Positions 45,416 through 53,840 are shown, numbered from the stretch's first letter. The stretch is 64,000 bases of DNA from Kordiimonadales bacterium IMCC3096 (GCA_016865035.1 CP018227.1:3563501-3627500); one strand, 5' to 3'. Notes: generated from the sequence alone by a model not told the origin. A program made the numbers and translations.

Positions 45416-45568
45416 TTAGGTGCCATCGTTCTCAAATTCGATCTGGCTCAGTGCGGTAAATACGGCGCCGATGGTAATCGTGGATGCAATATCTGTATCT
45501 CCTTTCTTTAGGAGTTGATCTGCGTGTTTGTATTTTTTGTCAAGTTTCTCAAGAAATTTCGTGATCAC
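45416..45568 (-). pseudogene. Severed C-terminal tail of the toxin-like gene
   Basis: Forty-nine codons plus stop (VITKFLEKLDKKYKHADQLL onward, ending EFENDGT) that join the frame at 46855 without a shift when IS copy 2 and one CAC duplication are removed. It now has no start of its own. The joined gene would have 761 codons. Confidence 0.85.
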
Positions 45569-45629
45569 AGAGGTGGTTCGGTTCGTTTGAACAGTTTCGA
45601 GCCGTTTCTTAGGTGGATTTTCCGCTTGG

Positions 45630-46460
45630 TTATGCCGCCACCGGGATTGGTTGCAACTTGATGTGATATGCCTGATCGGGCGTTTGCCCTTCCAGCGATG
45701 AATGCGGTCTCCTTGTGTTGTAGAAGGCCAGGTATCGGTCGATGCCCTGTCGGGCGGCTGACACGCTTTCATAGGCGTGCAGATAGACCTCCTCGTATTT
45801 GACGCTGCGCCAGAGCCGTTCGACAAACACGTTATCGCGCCAAGCGCCCTTGCCATCCATGCTGATCTGGATGTCGGCGTCCTTCAGCGCCTTGATGAAG
45901 TCAATGGACGTGAACTGTGATCCTTGGTCCGAGTTCATGATCTCCGGCTTGCCATATCTGCGCAGGGCATCATTCAAGGCCTCCAGACACGGCGCTGTTT
46001 CCAGCGTCACCGACAGCCGCCAGGCCAGAACCTTGCGGCTGAACCAGTCCAGAACGGCGACCAGATAGACGAACCCTCGGGCCATGGGAATGTAGGTAAT
46101 ATCCATGGCCCAGACCTGATTGGGCTGCGTCACGGCCAGCTTGCGCAGCAGGTAGGGATAGATCCTGTGACCGGGCGCAGGCTTGCTGGTGTTCGGTCTG
46201 CGATAGAGCGCCTCAATGCCCATCGTTTTCATGCAGGTTGCCACGTGCAGCCGCCCGGCCGTGAAGCCTTCCTGCCGCAGCAACCCTTTCATCATACGGC
46301 TGCCCGCGAACGGGTAGTCCATGTGCAACTCGTCAATTCTGCGCATAAGCTTGAGGTCCGCCGCACTGGTCGGGCGCGGCGCGTAATACAGGCTGCCCCG
46401 GCTGATCCCGAGAAGCCGGGCTTGCCGTGTCAGGCTCAGCCTGTGGTCCGGGCCCGTCAT
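45630..46460 (-). CDS. IS3-family transposase OrfB (copy 2)
   Basis: 276 residues identical to copy 1 OrfB, with Asp120, Asp178 and Glu214 intact, so this copy should also be active. The start overlaps the orfA stop by four bases. Confidence 0.95.
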   Translation of the reverse strand: MTGPDHRLSLTRQARLLGISRGSLYYAPRPTSAADLKLMRRIDELHMDYPFAGSRMMKGLLRQEGFTAGRLHVATCMKTMGIEALYRRPNTSKPAPGHRIYPYLLRKLAVTQPNQVWAMDITYIPMARGFVYLVAVLDWFSRKVLAWRLSVTLETAPCLEALNDALRRYGKPEIMNSDQGSQFTSIDFIKALKDADIQISMDGKGAWRDNVFVERLWRSVKYEEVYLHAYESVSAARQGIDRYLAFYNTRRPHSSLEGQTPDQAYHIKLQPIPVAA

Positions 46461-46768
46461 TTCCTTGCGCTCGGCAACAGACCGGCCTTGTCGAGCGCGC
46501 CCTCTAAAAAATCGTTTTCCAGCGCCAGCTGGCCAATCTTCGCGTGCAGGGACTTTACGTCGATCTGCGGCTCTTTCGCGGCCTTTGGCGTGTCATCGAA
46601 GACACCCGTTACGCCCTCAAGCAGCTGATCCTTCCACTGCTTGATCTGATTGGGATGCAGGTCGAACTGCGTCGCCAGCTCGCTCATCGTCCTGTCGCCC
46701 TTCAGCGCCGCCAATGCGACTTTCGCTTTGAAGGCAGGGCTGTGGTTCCGCCTGGGTCGTCTTGTCAT
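46457..46768 (-). CDS. IS3-family transposase OrfA (copy 2)
   Basis: 103 residues identical to copy 1 OrfA (helix-turn-helix, ELATQFDLHPNQIKQWK). The start at 46768 is preceded by AAGGAGCGAAG. Together with OrfB it forms the transposition machinery of this element. Confidence 0.93.
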   Translation of the reverse strand: MTRRPRRNHSPAFKAKVALAALKGDRTMSELATQFDLHPNQIKQWKDQLLEGVTGVFDDTPKAAKEPQIDVKSLHAKIGQLALENDFLEGALDKAGLLPSARK

Positions 46769-46824
46769 CTTCGCTCCTTCGTCCCGGCAACGCTGCCGGA
46801 TTGGGAGCAGAAAATCCACCTAAC

Positions 46825-48990
46825 TCAACTGTCCAGATTTGTCGGGCCACCTCTCACCCTCTCAGGTGTGCCCTTGTTTGTGAGGGATTTTCGAAGATCC
46901 TCGTTCAACATGTCCTGAGGGATCGCCCACAGTGGTATCCGGAGATGTTTGATATCCTTCTCGATTTCCGGAAGCGTATACCCATTCTGCCCTCCATTCT
47001 TGGAAAGGGTCGGAAAGGAATCTCTCCCGTCGGCGATTGCTTTGTCAGCACGCGCCTGGTCTTTAGTGAGTTTGGAAGACCCGGATTTCAGTTCGATCGC
47101 GAACGCCTTTCCCTCATCAATCTTGCGAACCCATAGTCCCATCAAGGTTGGCCTGAACCAGCCATATGCGACCGAGTCGAACTTCCTTGGCAACCACTCT
47201 CCGTCATCCGTTCTCACCATGTACAGATGATCGTGTTTCGGACCGTCCAGCGGACGTTTGGCTCCAGCCACATCAAGGTCAGTCGCCAGTTGGCCTTCGC
47301 TGGCCCGACGCTTACCATGCGTAAAGCTGCTACTGATCGCATGCTGCGTCTTCTCGTCAAGCTTCGACCAATCTGCGGCACCAACCAGTTCCTGAGCCGA
47401 CATGCCTTCGAACTCTGTCTCGAAATCCTCTTCGGCCTTGAGCAGTTTGCGACGAGCGCGCTGGGCGTCGACAAGCTCTTCGGCCTTCTGGACGACCTTG
47501 GTCTTGCGCGCCTGTTCGGTGATGGCGTTCAGGACGGGGGCGGCGGCACTGGTGATGGCCTCCTCGGCCTTCCTTACCACCTTGACGTGGCGGAGGAGTT
47601 TCACGGCCTTGCCGACGAAGGGGACGGCGCCTGCGGCGGCGAGGGCGAAGGCGTTCCAGGCGGCGTTGGCCTCGGCGGTGTTGCCGGCGGCGTCCGCGGC
47701 CTGTGCCTGCGCGAGGTATTTCGCGGCGTCGGCGGCGGAGAGGGCTTCGCCGAGGCCGGGGAAGAACTCGAACAGCAATGGCACCTCCGGCTCGCCCTGC
47801 CCGGCGCCCGCCATCAGTTTCTCGATCTTGGCGACCGTGTCGGCTGCGCTCGCGCCCTCGTCCTGAAGGGCCTGCCGCAAAACTTCCGTGCCAGCCTTCA
47901 GCCGTGCCACCGAGATGGGGCTGGCGCCATGAGTGGAGACCTGACGCGCCCAGTTCTCGGTCAGCCGTTCCAGCTTCCGGGCGTCGAGCTTGCCGGCCTC
48001 GTACTTCTCCTGCAGCGCGGTCAGGAAGTCCGGCTCCTTTTCGCGCATGTAGGCGCCAAGGCGTGCCCGCGTCTCCGGCTGTTCCAGATCCAGGGCTGAT
48101 TCAGTCGCGATCTCCCGGATACGGTCGATCTGGCGGGCGGTCAGGTCCTTGAGTTCCGGATCGTCGTGCAACGCCTGCAGGGACGGATCGGTGCCGGGGA
48201 CCGGTGCGGCCTCGCCGCGATCGACCGCCGCCATCTCCTGACGGATGCGGTCGGCCTGCCGCCGTGCGATCTCCTGATCCTGCGCCGTTTCGTGGGCCAC
48301 CTGACCCTCGTCGCGGAAGGGCACGGCGCGGGCGGTGGGGCTGTCGGGACTGTCGCGCACCACCGCCGGGTCCTCCGCCGGTGACATGTCCCGTGGGCTG
48401 GCCACGTCATCACCGATGAGCTGATGCAGGCGCGGGGCGGTAATCTGGTTGAGCAGCCGCAGGGTCAGGCTGCCCGGGGCGAGGGGGCCGGTCTCCCGGA
48501 CGCCCTGCTTGCGACGGAAACGGGCGAGGGCGGTCTCCAGTTCCGGATCGGGGGCACCGGGCGGCAGGTCCACCGGGTTCAGGGCCGCATAGCGGGAGAG
48601 ATAGTTGCCGATGGCCAGCGCCTGCATGACGCTCCGCCGGTCCTCGGGCCGATTGCGCCCGCCGGTGCCGACGGCGTCCCGCACGGGCACGGAATGCTGC
48701 TCACCCAGGATCCGCTGCTGCGCCGATGGGCGGGCTGCGGTCTGGCGCTCATGCCGCTCCGCCGCAAGGCGTTGGGCGGTGGGGCCATTGACCTGTGCCT
48801 CCCCATCAACCCGCAGGCCGCGGGAGTCCTGGAACCGGCGCACGGCCTCCGTGACGGCGGGGCGGGAGCGGTCAGCCACATCCTCGCCGACGTCACTCAG
48901 GGCCTGGCCAAGCCGGGTGACCTCCTTCGGATCATTGGCGTCAGAGGGGACAATCCGGTCATTCAGCCAGAAGGGATCGACGTTCATCAT
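46825..48990 (-). CDS. Putative polymorphic toxin with peptidoglycan-binding modules and nuclease-like C terminus, 3' end replaced by IS
   Basis: A 721-residue protein. Residues about 45-80 (TEAVRRFQDSRGLRVDGEAQ) and 150-187 (LETALARFRRKQGVRETGPL) look like PG_binding_1 modules. A charged helical region follows, then at 407-460 a pre-toxin-like hydrophobic stretch (FEFFPGLGEALSAADAAKYL, then AFALAAAGAVPFVGKAVKLL), and at about 585-690 a domain with FAIELKSGSSKLTKDQ, whose Glu633-x-Lys635 fits the PD-(D/E)xK nuclease pattern. The last nine residues (RGGPTNLDS) come from the IS end; originally 49 more codons followed (45416-45565). No signal peptide, so delivery by a secretion machine is likely. 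Toxin role is inferred. Confidence 0.6.
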   Translation of the reverse strand: MMNVDPFWLNDRIVPSDANDPKEVTRLGQALSDVGEDVADRSRPAVTEAVRRFQDSRGLRVDGEAQVNGPTAQRLAAERHERQTAARPSAQQRILGEQHSVPVRDAVGTGGRNRPEDRRSVMQALAIGNYLSRYAALNPVDLPPGAPDPELETALARFRRKQGVRETGPLAPGSLTLRLLNQITAPRLHQLIGDDVASPRDMSPAEDPAVVRDSPDSPTARAVPFRDEGQVAHETAQDQEIARRQADRIRQEMAAVDRGEAAPVPGTDPSLQALHDDPELKDLTARQIDRIREIATESALDLEQPETRARLGAYMREKEPDFLTALQEKYEAGKLDARKLERLTENWARQVSTHGASPISVARLKAGTEVLRQALQDEGASAADTVAKIEKLMAGAGQGEPEVPLLFEFFPGLGEALSAADAAKYLAQAQAADAAGNTAEANAAWNAFALAAAGAVPFVGKAVKLLRHVKVVRKAEEAITSAAAPVLNAITEQARKTKVVQKAEELVDAQRARRKLLKAEEDFETEFEGMSAQELVGAADWSKLDEKTQHAISSSFTHGKRRASEGQLATDLDVAGAKRPLDGPKHDHLYMVRTDDGEWLPRKFDSVAYGWFRPTLMGLWVRKIDEGKAFAIELKSGSSKLTKDQARADKAIADGRDSFPTLSKNGGQNGYTLPEIEKDIKHLRIPLWAIPQDMLNEDLRKSLTNKGTPERVRGGPTNLDS

Positions 48991-48997
48991 GCATGCT

Positions 48998-49021
48998 CCT
49001 GAAGGTTGTGGAACCTTCAGG
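48998..49021 (-). promoter_or_regulatory. Perfect hairpin overlapping the toxin Shine-Dalgarno
   Basis: CCTGAAGGTT and AACCTTCAGG form a perfect 10-bp stem with a 4-base loop in the leader of the toxin-like mRNA. The 3' arm runs into AGGAGC, so AGG of the ribosome site (five bases before ATG 48990) is inside the stem. Folding would limit translation. Confidence 0.6.
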
Positions 49022-49122
49022 ATGGCAATCGAACTGAAATCAGTGCCTCGTGTCGTGAAGTCTCAGACGCGCGACGTCAGATCATGGCCCCGACCGGCGC
49101 CGCCCTCACGCAGAGAGCTTGC

Positions 49123-49983
49123 CTAGCCAAGTGGCTTGCCGAGACGCCCGGCGAGATCCTGGATGTACTGCCACGCCACGCGGCCTGACCGGGAACCACG
49201 GGTGGTGGCCCATTCGACCGATTCCAGGCGCAGGGTCTCCGGGTCCATCTCCAGCCCGTAGGCGGCGCAATAGCCGTTCACCATGGCGAGATATTCCCGC
49301 TGGCTGCAGGTATGGAAGCCGAGCCAGAGCCCGAAACGGTCGGACAGGGAGATCTTCTCCTCCACCGCTTCGGCCGGGTTGATGGCCGTGGAACGCTCGT
49401 TCTCGATCATGTCCCGCGGCATCAGGTGGCGACGGTTGGAGGTGGCGTAGAAGATGACGTTGGACGGGCGTCCTTCCAGTCCGCCCTCCAGTACCGCCTT
49501 CAGCGACTTGTAGCTGGTGTCGTCGGTGTCGAACGACAGGTCGTCGCAGAACAGGATGAAACGCTGATCCTGGCGCTCGCGCAGCACATGCAGCAGCCGG
49601 GGCAGGGAGTCGATGTCCTCCCGATGGATCTCGATCAGGATCAGCTTGCCGCCGGTCTCGCGGCTGACCTCCGCATGCGCCGCCTTGACCAGGGAACTCT
49701 TGCCCATGCCCCGCGCGCCCCACAGCAGCGCATTGTTGGCTGGCAGGCCGGTGGCGAAGCGCCGGGTATTGTCGGTCAGGATGTCCCGGACCCGGTCAAT
49801 GCCCTGCAACAGGGCCATGCCTACGTGATTGACATCCGGTACCGGGTCCAGCCTGTCGGGATTGGCATGCCAGACGAAGGCGCTGGCCGCGTCGGTGTCC
49901 GGCTGGGCGGCGGCAGGCGGCGCCAGCCGTTCCAGTGCTTCCGCGATGCGGGTCAGGGTCGGCAGCAGGTCGGTGTCGGTCAT
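49123..49983 (-). CDS. DUF815-family AAA+ ATPase
   Basis: A 286-residue ATPase. Walker A is GARGMGKSSLVKAAHAE (about 89-105), Walker B is FILFCDDLSFDTDD (about 144-157), and YATSNRRHLMPRDM contains sensor 1. This is the widespread DUF815 family of proteobacteria, of unknown biological role. ATG 49983 was chosen; GTG 49989 gives two extra residues. It is separated from the toxin-like gene by about 130 bases and is a core gene, so it marks the right edge of the accessory cassette. Confidence 0.85.
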   Translation of the reverse strand: MTDTDLLPTLTRIAEALERLAPPAAAQPDTDAASAFVWHANPDRLDPVPDVNHVGMALLQGIDRVRDILTDNTRRFATGLPANNALLWGARGMGKSSLVKAAHAEVSRETGGKLILIEIHREDIDSLPRLLHVLRERQDQRFILFCDDLSFDTDDTSYKSLKAVLEGGLEGRPSNVIFYATSNRRHLMPRDMIENERSTAINPAEAVEEKISLSDRFGLWLGFHTCSQREYLAMVNGYCAAYGLEMDPETLRLESVEWATTRGSRSGRVAWQYIQDLAGRLGKPLG

Positions 49984-50169
49984 GGTCACTCTCGATCAGT
50001 ATCTCTTGCCGGGCGGAAGTACCGCAGTTCCGTTCCACACGCCAGTCCGGGAAGCCGCCTGCGGGCGATGCGGCCCGTGCAGACCGGCCCGGACCGCGAC
50101 AATCGGTCGGTTCACGTCAGGCCCTGCGGGGTCCACGCTGGCACCCCGTCGCGGCAAGAAGCGTGTGCC

Positions 50170-50634
50170 ATGCCCATGACTGTTCCGAACCGTGCCTACA
50201 GCTATCGCGATGATCCGCTGGTGCCGGACTTCGATGATGCGTGGCCCGTCGCCTTCATGGATGGGGAATGCGTGCTCTGCACCCGCGGCGCACGCATGAT
50301 CGCGCGGCTGGACCACCGTCTCGGCATTCGGGTCTGCCCCGTGAACAGCCCCCTGGGCCAGGCCATGCTGGCCCACCTCGGCCTTGATCCGAATGACACG
50401 GAAACCTGGGTCTACCTGCGGGATGGGGTGGCTCATACGTCGCTGGCCGCGATCATCCTGCTTGGCCGTGACATTGGCGGGTTGGGGCATCTGCTCGCAC
50501 CCCTGGCCCTGCTGCCGGGTGGCGCTCAGGACTGGCTGTACCGGCGGATCGCCCGGAACCGCTATGCCATGTTCGGGCGCACCGACATGTGTGCCGCGCC
50601 GGATGAGAAGCTCCGCCGAAGGTTGCTGACATGA
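50170..50634 (+). CDS. DCC-family (DUF393) thiol-disulfide oxidoreductase-like protein
   Basis: A 154-residue protein with the DxxCxxC-type signature in FMDGECVLCTRGARMIAR and the C-terminal YRRIARNRYAMFGRTDMC, both typical of DUF393. Members resemble thioredoxin-fold proteins; function is generally unproven. The frame is open far upstream, but ATG 50170 matches the family start. Its stop overlaps the ATG of the next gene (ATGA), so the pair is coupled. Confidence 0.82.
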   Translation: MPMTVPNRAYSYRDDPLVPDFDDAWPVAFMDGECVLCTRGARMIARLDHRLGIRVCPVNSPLGQAMLAHLGLDPNDTETWVYLRDGVAHTSLAAIILLGRDIGGLGHLLAPLALLPGGAQDWLYRRIARNRYAMFGRTDMCAAPDEKLRRRLLT

Positions 50635-52262
50635 AGGTGCTGATCATCGGCGGTACAGGGGTCTTCGGCAGCAGGCTGGCGGAGTTGCTGCATCGCGATG
50701 GTCATGAGGTCACGCTGGCCGGTCGTTCCGCCGAACGGGCGGAACTGGCGGCGCCGATGGATGCCATGGCGCGGCTGAAGCTTGATCGGGACGGCGACCT
50801 GACGCCTGTCCTGAGCGCCGGGGTGGAGGTTGTGGTTGATGCTTCCGGCCCGTTTCAGGCCATGCGGGCATCGCTGGATGACCCGTGGCGGGTGCCACGG
50901 TTCTGCATCGCGCACGGGCTGCACTATCTCGATCTCTCCGACGACGCCGATTTCACGGCAGGGATCGGCGCGCTGGATGATGTGGCACGGGCGGCGGGCT
51001 GTGTCGTGCTTTCCGGTGTCTCCAGCGTGCCCGCCCTGTCGTCGGCCGCCGTGCAGGCCCTGCGCGAGGGCATGCTGGACCTGGAACTGGTGGACACTGC
51101 CATTCTGCCCGGCAACCGCGCGCCGCGCGGCCGGTCGGTCGTGGAGGCGATCATGCGACAGGCCGGGACCCCGCTGGAGGTCTGGCGCGGCGGCGACTGG
51201 GTCGAGACACGCAACTGGTCGGAGAGCCGATCCATTCATCTGGCCGACGACATGGTTCGGCGCGGCTGGATGCTCCGCGTCCCGGATACCGTCCTGCTGC
51301 CGGCCTGGTCGGGCGCGAGGTCGGTGATTTTCCGTGCGGGGATGGAACTGCCCCTGCTGAATCTGGGCCTGGTCGGTCTCGGGCTGCTGCGGCGTCTCGG
51401 TTGCATCCGCAGGATCAGAAGATGGCAGGTCAGCGGCGCACTGCTGTTCGCGCGCTTGCTGGAAGCGTTTGGGTCGGACCGTGGGGGCATGGTGGTCAAT
51501 GTGGTCGGACGCACGGACGGATCGGACCTGCACCGTCGCTGGACCCTGATCGCGGAGGCGGGCGAGGGACCCTATGTCCCGACCATTCCGGCGCGGGTGC
51601 TGCTGCGGCAGTTCGACAGGTGTGTTCCCGGCGCGCGACCATGCCTGGCCGAGTTCACCCTCGCGGAAGCGGAGGCAGCAATGGCTGATCTGGAGATCCG
51701 ATTTCATCGTGAGGCCCGGTCTGTCCCCTGTCTGTTCGAGGCCGCTCTGGGGGCGGACTGGTCGCGCCTGTCGCCGGAAATCAGGCGGCTGCATGGCTTC
51801 CGGGATGGCGAGGCATTCTCGGGTACAGCGCAGGTGACACGGGGGCGCGGGTGGTTGCCGCAACTCGCCGCCGCCTTCTTCGGGTTTCCCCCGGCAGCCA
51901 GGGACGTACCGGTCCAGGTCACCATGCGGCGTCTGGACGACACGGAAACATGGGTCCGGCAGTTTGGTGACAGGCGTTTCCGGTCGCACCTGCGGCCCGG
52001 CGGCGCGGGACGGGTCTGGGAGCGCTTTGGCCCCTTCAGCTTTCTCATCGCGCTTGGTGTATCTGACGGGGCGCTGGATTTCCCCGTCGTGGCCGGCCGG
52101 TTTCTCGGGCTGGCTTTGCCGGGATTCCTGCTGCCGTACAGCGAGTCCCGCGAGTCGGTTCGCGACGGGGCGTTTCATTTCGATGTGGCGCTGCATCTGC
52201 CGCTTACCCGGCAGTTGATGGTGCGCTACCGCGGATCGCTATGTCCTACGCCTGATCCCTGA
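50631..52262 (+). CDS. Saccharopine dehydrogenase-like NAD(P)-binding protein fused to DUF4166
   Basis: A 543-residue two-part protein. The N-terminal half opens with the Rossmann loop VLIIGGTGVFGSRLAELL and continues with LAGRS, VVDASGPFQAM and YLDLSDDADF, as in saccharopine dehydrogenase-like proteins. The C-terminal half (about 365-535) has LSPEIRRLHGF, FFGFPPAARDVPVQV and WVRQFGDRRF, matching DUF4166. Such fusions occur next to DCC proteins; the reaction is unknown. Translationally coupled to the DCC gene. Confidence 0.8.
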   Translation: MKVLIIGGTGVFGSRLAELLHRDGHEVTLAGRSAERAELAAPMDAMARLKLDRDGDLTPVLSAGVEVVVDASGPFQAMRASLDDPWRVPRFCIAHGLHYLDLSDDADFTAGIGALDDVARAAGCVVLSGVSSVPALSSAAVQALREGMLDLELVDTAILPGNRAPRGRSVVEAIMRQAGTPLEVWRGGDWVETRNWSESRSIHLADDMVRRGWMLRVPDTVLLPAWSGARSVIFRAGMELPLLNLGLVGLGLLRRLGCIRRIRRWQVSGALLFARLLEAFGSDRGGMVVNVVGRTDGSDLHRRWTLIAEAGEGPYVPTIPARVLLRQFDRCVPGARPCLAEFTLAEAEAAMADLEIRFHREARSVPCLFEAALGADWSRLSPEIRRLHGFRDGEAFSGTAQVTRGRGWLPQLAAAFFGFPPAARDVPVQVTMRRLDDTETWVRQFGDRRFRSHLRPGGAGRVWERFGPFSFLIALGVSDGALDFPVVAGRFLGLALPGFLLPYSESRESVRDGAFHFDVALHLPLTRQLMVRYRGSLCPTPDP

Positions 52263-52270
52263 CGCAGGCG

Positions 52271-52552
52271 TCAATGCATCGTCACACCGAACTTTGCGCG
52301 ATCGATGATGACGGGCGTGACCGTGTCGCGGGTCGAGATTCGCACGGAGTGAAGGTTCGCCTTGATGGCGTCCCGCCAGTTGGCGATGAACTGCATCACA
52401 CGCGGAAACTCCGGTGCGAGGTCAAGTGTCTGCCAGACAAATGTCTGAAGATGCTGGGGCTGATCGGGCATGTGGTAGACGATTTCAGCAGTTGCCAGAC
52501 GATATCTGCCGGATTGCTCATCCTGGCTCGTCTGCACTTCAAGGCTGGACAT
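52271..52552 (-). CDS. usg: Usg-family protein
   Basis: A 93-residue protein matching the small alphaproteobacterial Usg family, originally named from the gene upstream of trpF in Caulobacter: GRYRLATAEIVYHMPDQPQH, LQTFVWQTLDLAPEFPRV and LHSVRIS are conserved. ATG 52552 follows GAAGGAG by six bases. Here it stands apart from trp genes. Function unknown. Confidence 0.85.
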   Translation of the reverse strand: MSSLEVQTSQDEQSGRYRLATAEIVYHMPDQPQHLQTFVWQTLDLAPEFPRVMQFIANWRDAIKANLHSVRISTRDTVTPVIIDRAKFGVTMH

Positions 52553-52866
52553 GGTGAACTCCTTCACGCGTCACCAGTTAACTGACCCCACCCCAATCTG
52601 GGTATGATTCTCTACTGTATCCAATAATTTTCGGTTAAGTCGGAGACTGGAATATGCATCGTGACCTTTCGGCAACGGACGCAGTTCGCCCGATCCCGGC
52701 CGGATACTTCAGCGTATCCCGGTGACAGGTCGGCTTGCGCTCCCCCCGGAACGCGGCGAAGGCTTCGCTATGCGCGGGGCCGTCGAGCCGCTCCAGGCCT
52801 GCGACCACCTTGGTACTGGATCACGTTCCGGCTTGCGGAAGGCCTCGCATGAGCATGGGCGTGGGC
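52553..52866. other. Intergenic stretch without a supported gene
   Basis: 314 bases between the usg start and the end of the dioxygenase gene. It should hold the usg promoter. On the plus strand a 23-codon frame (52654-52725, MHRDLSATDAVRPIPAGYFS onward) follows CGGAGA, but nothing supports its translation. The remainder resembles no known gene. Confidence 0.4.
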
Positions 52867-53712
52867 TCAGCCATGGAACGATCTGTCGTCGGCGATTGTC
52901 AGGCGATGCAGCAGGCGATCATGGCCCTCGTAGCCGCCGGTTGCCTTGTGCAGGACCGAGCGGTTGTCCCAGAGCACGAGCATGTTCGGTTGCCATTCAT
53001 GGGTGTAGGTGAATTCGGGCCTGCTCTGCCAGCGATAGAGTTCCTTCACCATTTCCTGCGACTCGGCTTCCTCCACCCCATCGAAACCGATCACGTAGGC
53101 GCCGCCGAAGAGACCGGCGCGACCGGATTCCGGGTGCCTGCGGACCAGCGGGTGACGTCGGATGTTCCGCGCGGCCTCGGACGTGGTGATCGCCATGCTG
53201 CCCTTGTTGCCCTCTTCCGAATAGAAGCCATCGTCGCCATAGGCCGAGCGGGCGGAATGCAGGGCTGTCTGCCCCTCGAACCGCTGCCGCATGTCCGCAG
53301 GCATATCGTCCAGGGCCTTGTGCTGGTTGGAGAACAGGGTGTCACCGCCGACAGGCGGGACAACGACACTCAGCAGGCAGGTCCCGGCAGGGGGCGTTTC
53401 CTGGAAACTCCAGTCCGAATGCCAGACATCGGCAAAGATGCGACCGGTTTCATCCGCACGACGCTGGATGGCGGCAATGCGCTTCTTGCCCTCCATTGCC
53501 CTGATGAAGGGATCGTCGCCAATGGGGCCGATGCTCTCGGCAAAGCCTTCAAGCTGTGCGTCATCAAGTTCCTGATCGGGGAAGATCAGCACATGGTGCT
53601 CCAGCCACGCCGCGCGCAGATCGGCGACGGTGCCTGAATCCTGCGGCTGGCGCAGATCGATGCCCGTCACGAATGCGCCGCACGCCTGACCCGTCGATTC
53701 AATCGAGAACAT
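52867..53712 (-). CDS. TauD/TfdA-family Fe(II)/2-oxoglutarate dioxygenase
   Basis: A 281-residue dioxygenase. The iron ligands are His98 and Asp100 in VWHSDWSFQE and a late His in the C-terminal GHDRLLHRLTI block, whose Arg binds 2-oxoglutarate. HHVLIFPDQ and LPPVGGDTLF-like VVPPVGGDTLFSNQ are typical of the taurine/2,4-D branch. ATG 53712 follows GGTGGGAGGA; a longer frame to 53772 is not supported. Substrate unknown. Upstream neighbour is an alcohol dehydrogenase on the same strand. Confidence 0.85.
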   Translation of the reverse strand: MFSIESTGQACGAFVTGIDLRQPQDSGTVADLRAAWLEHHVLIFPDQELDDAQLEGFAESIGPIGDDPFIRAMEGKKRIAAIQRRADETGRIFADVWHSDWSFQETPPAGTCLLSVVVPPVGGDTLFSNQHKALDDMPADMRQRFEGQTALHSARSAYGDDGFYSEEGNKGSMAITTSEAARNIRRHPLVRRHPESGRAGLFGGAYVIGFDGVEEAESQEMVKELYRWQSRPEFTYTHEWQPNMLVLWDNRSVLHKATGGYEGHDRLLHRLTIADDRSFHG

Positions 53713-53840
53713 CGGAAATCCTCCCACCCGATTATTGGTTGTCGAACAACAACAGTTCATTTCGTAGGTCATTCAGGTGGCGGGGTCAACCGGTCACGCA
53801 GTCATTCTGTTCTGGCTACTGTGTCGCCGCGATCGGGGTT

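Larger units (their letters stand above)
45569..46854 (-). mobile_element. IS3-family insertion sequence, copy 2
   Basis: 1286 bp, the same length and, as far as compared (both transposase frames and both ends), the same sequence as copy 1, in the same orientation. Ends AGAGGTGG inverted; target duplication CAC at 45566-45568 and 46855-46857. It separates the last 49 codons from the toxin-like gene. Confidence 0.95.

Noticed and set aside
45416-45856. A 146-codon frame reading out of IS copy 2 into the toxin tail
   Set aside because: Chimera: its front is antisense-frame IS sequence also present at 12981-13358; only the last 49 codons (the severed toxin tail) are meaningful.
52654-52725. 23-codon frame as a leader peptide or small protein
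   Set aside because: Has a plausible ribosome site, but no regulatory codon run, attenuator hairpin or downstream gene on that strand.
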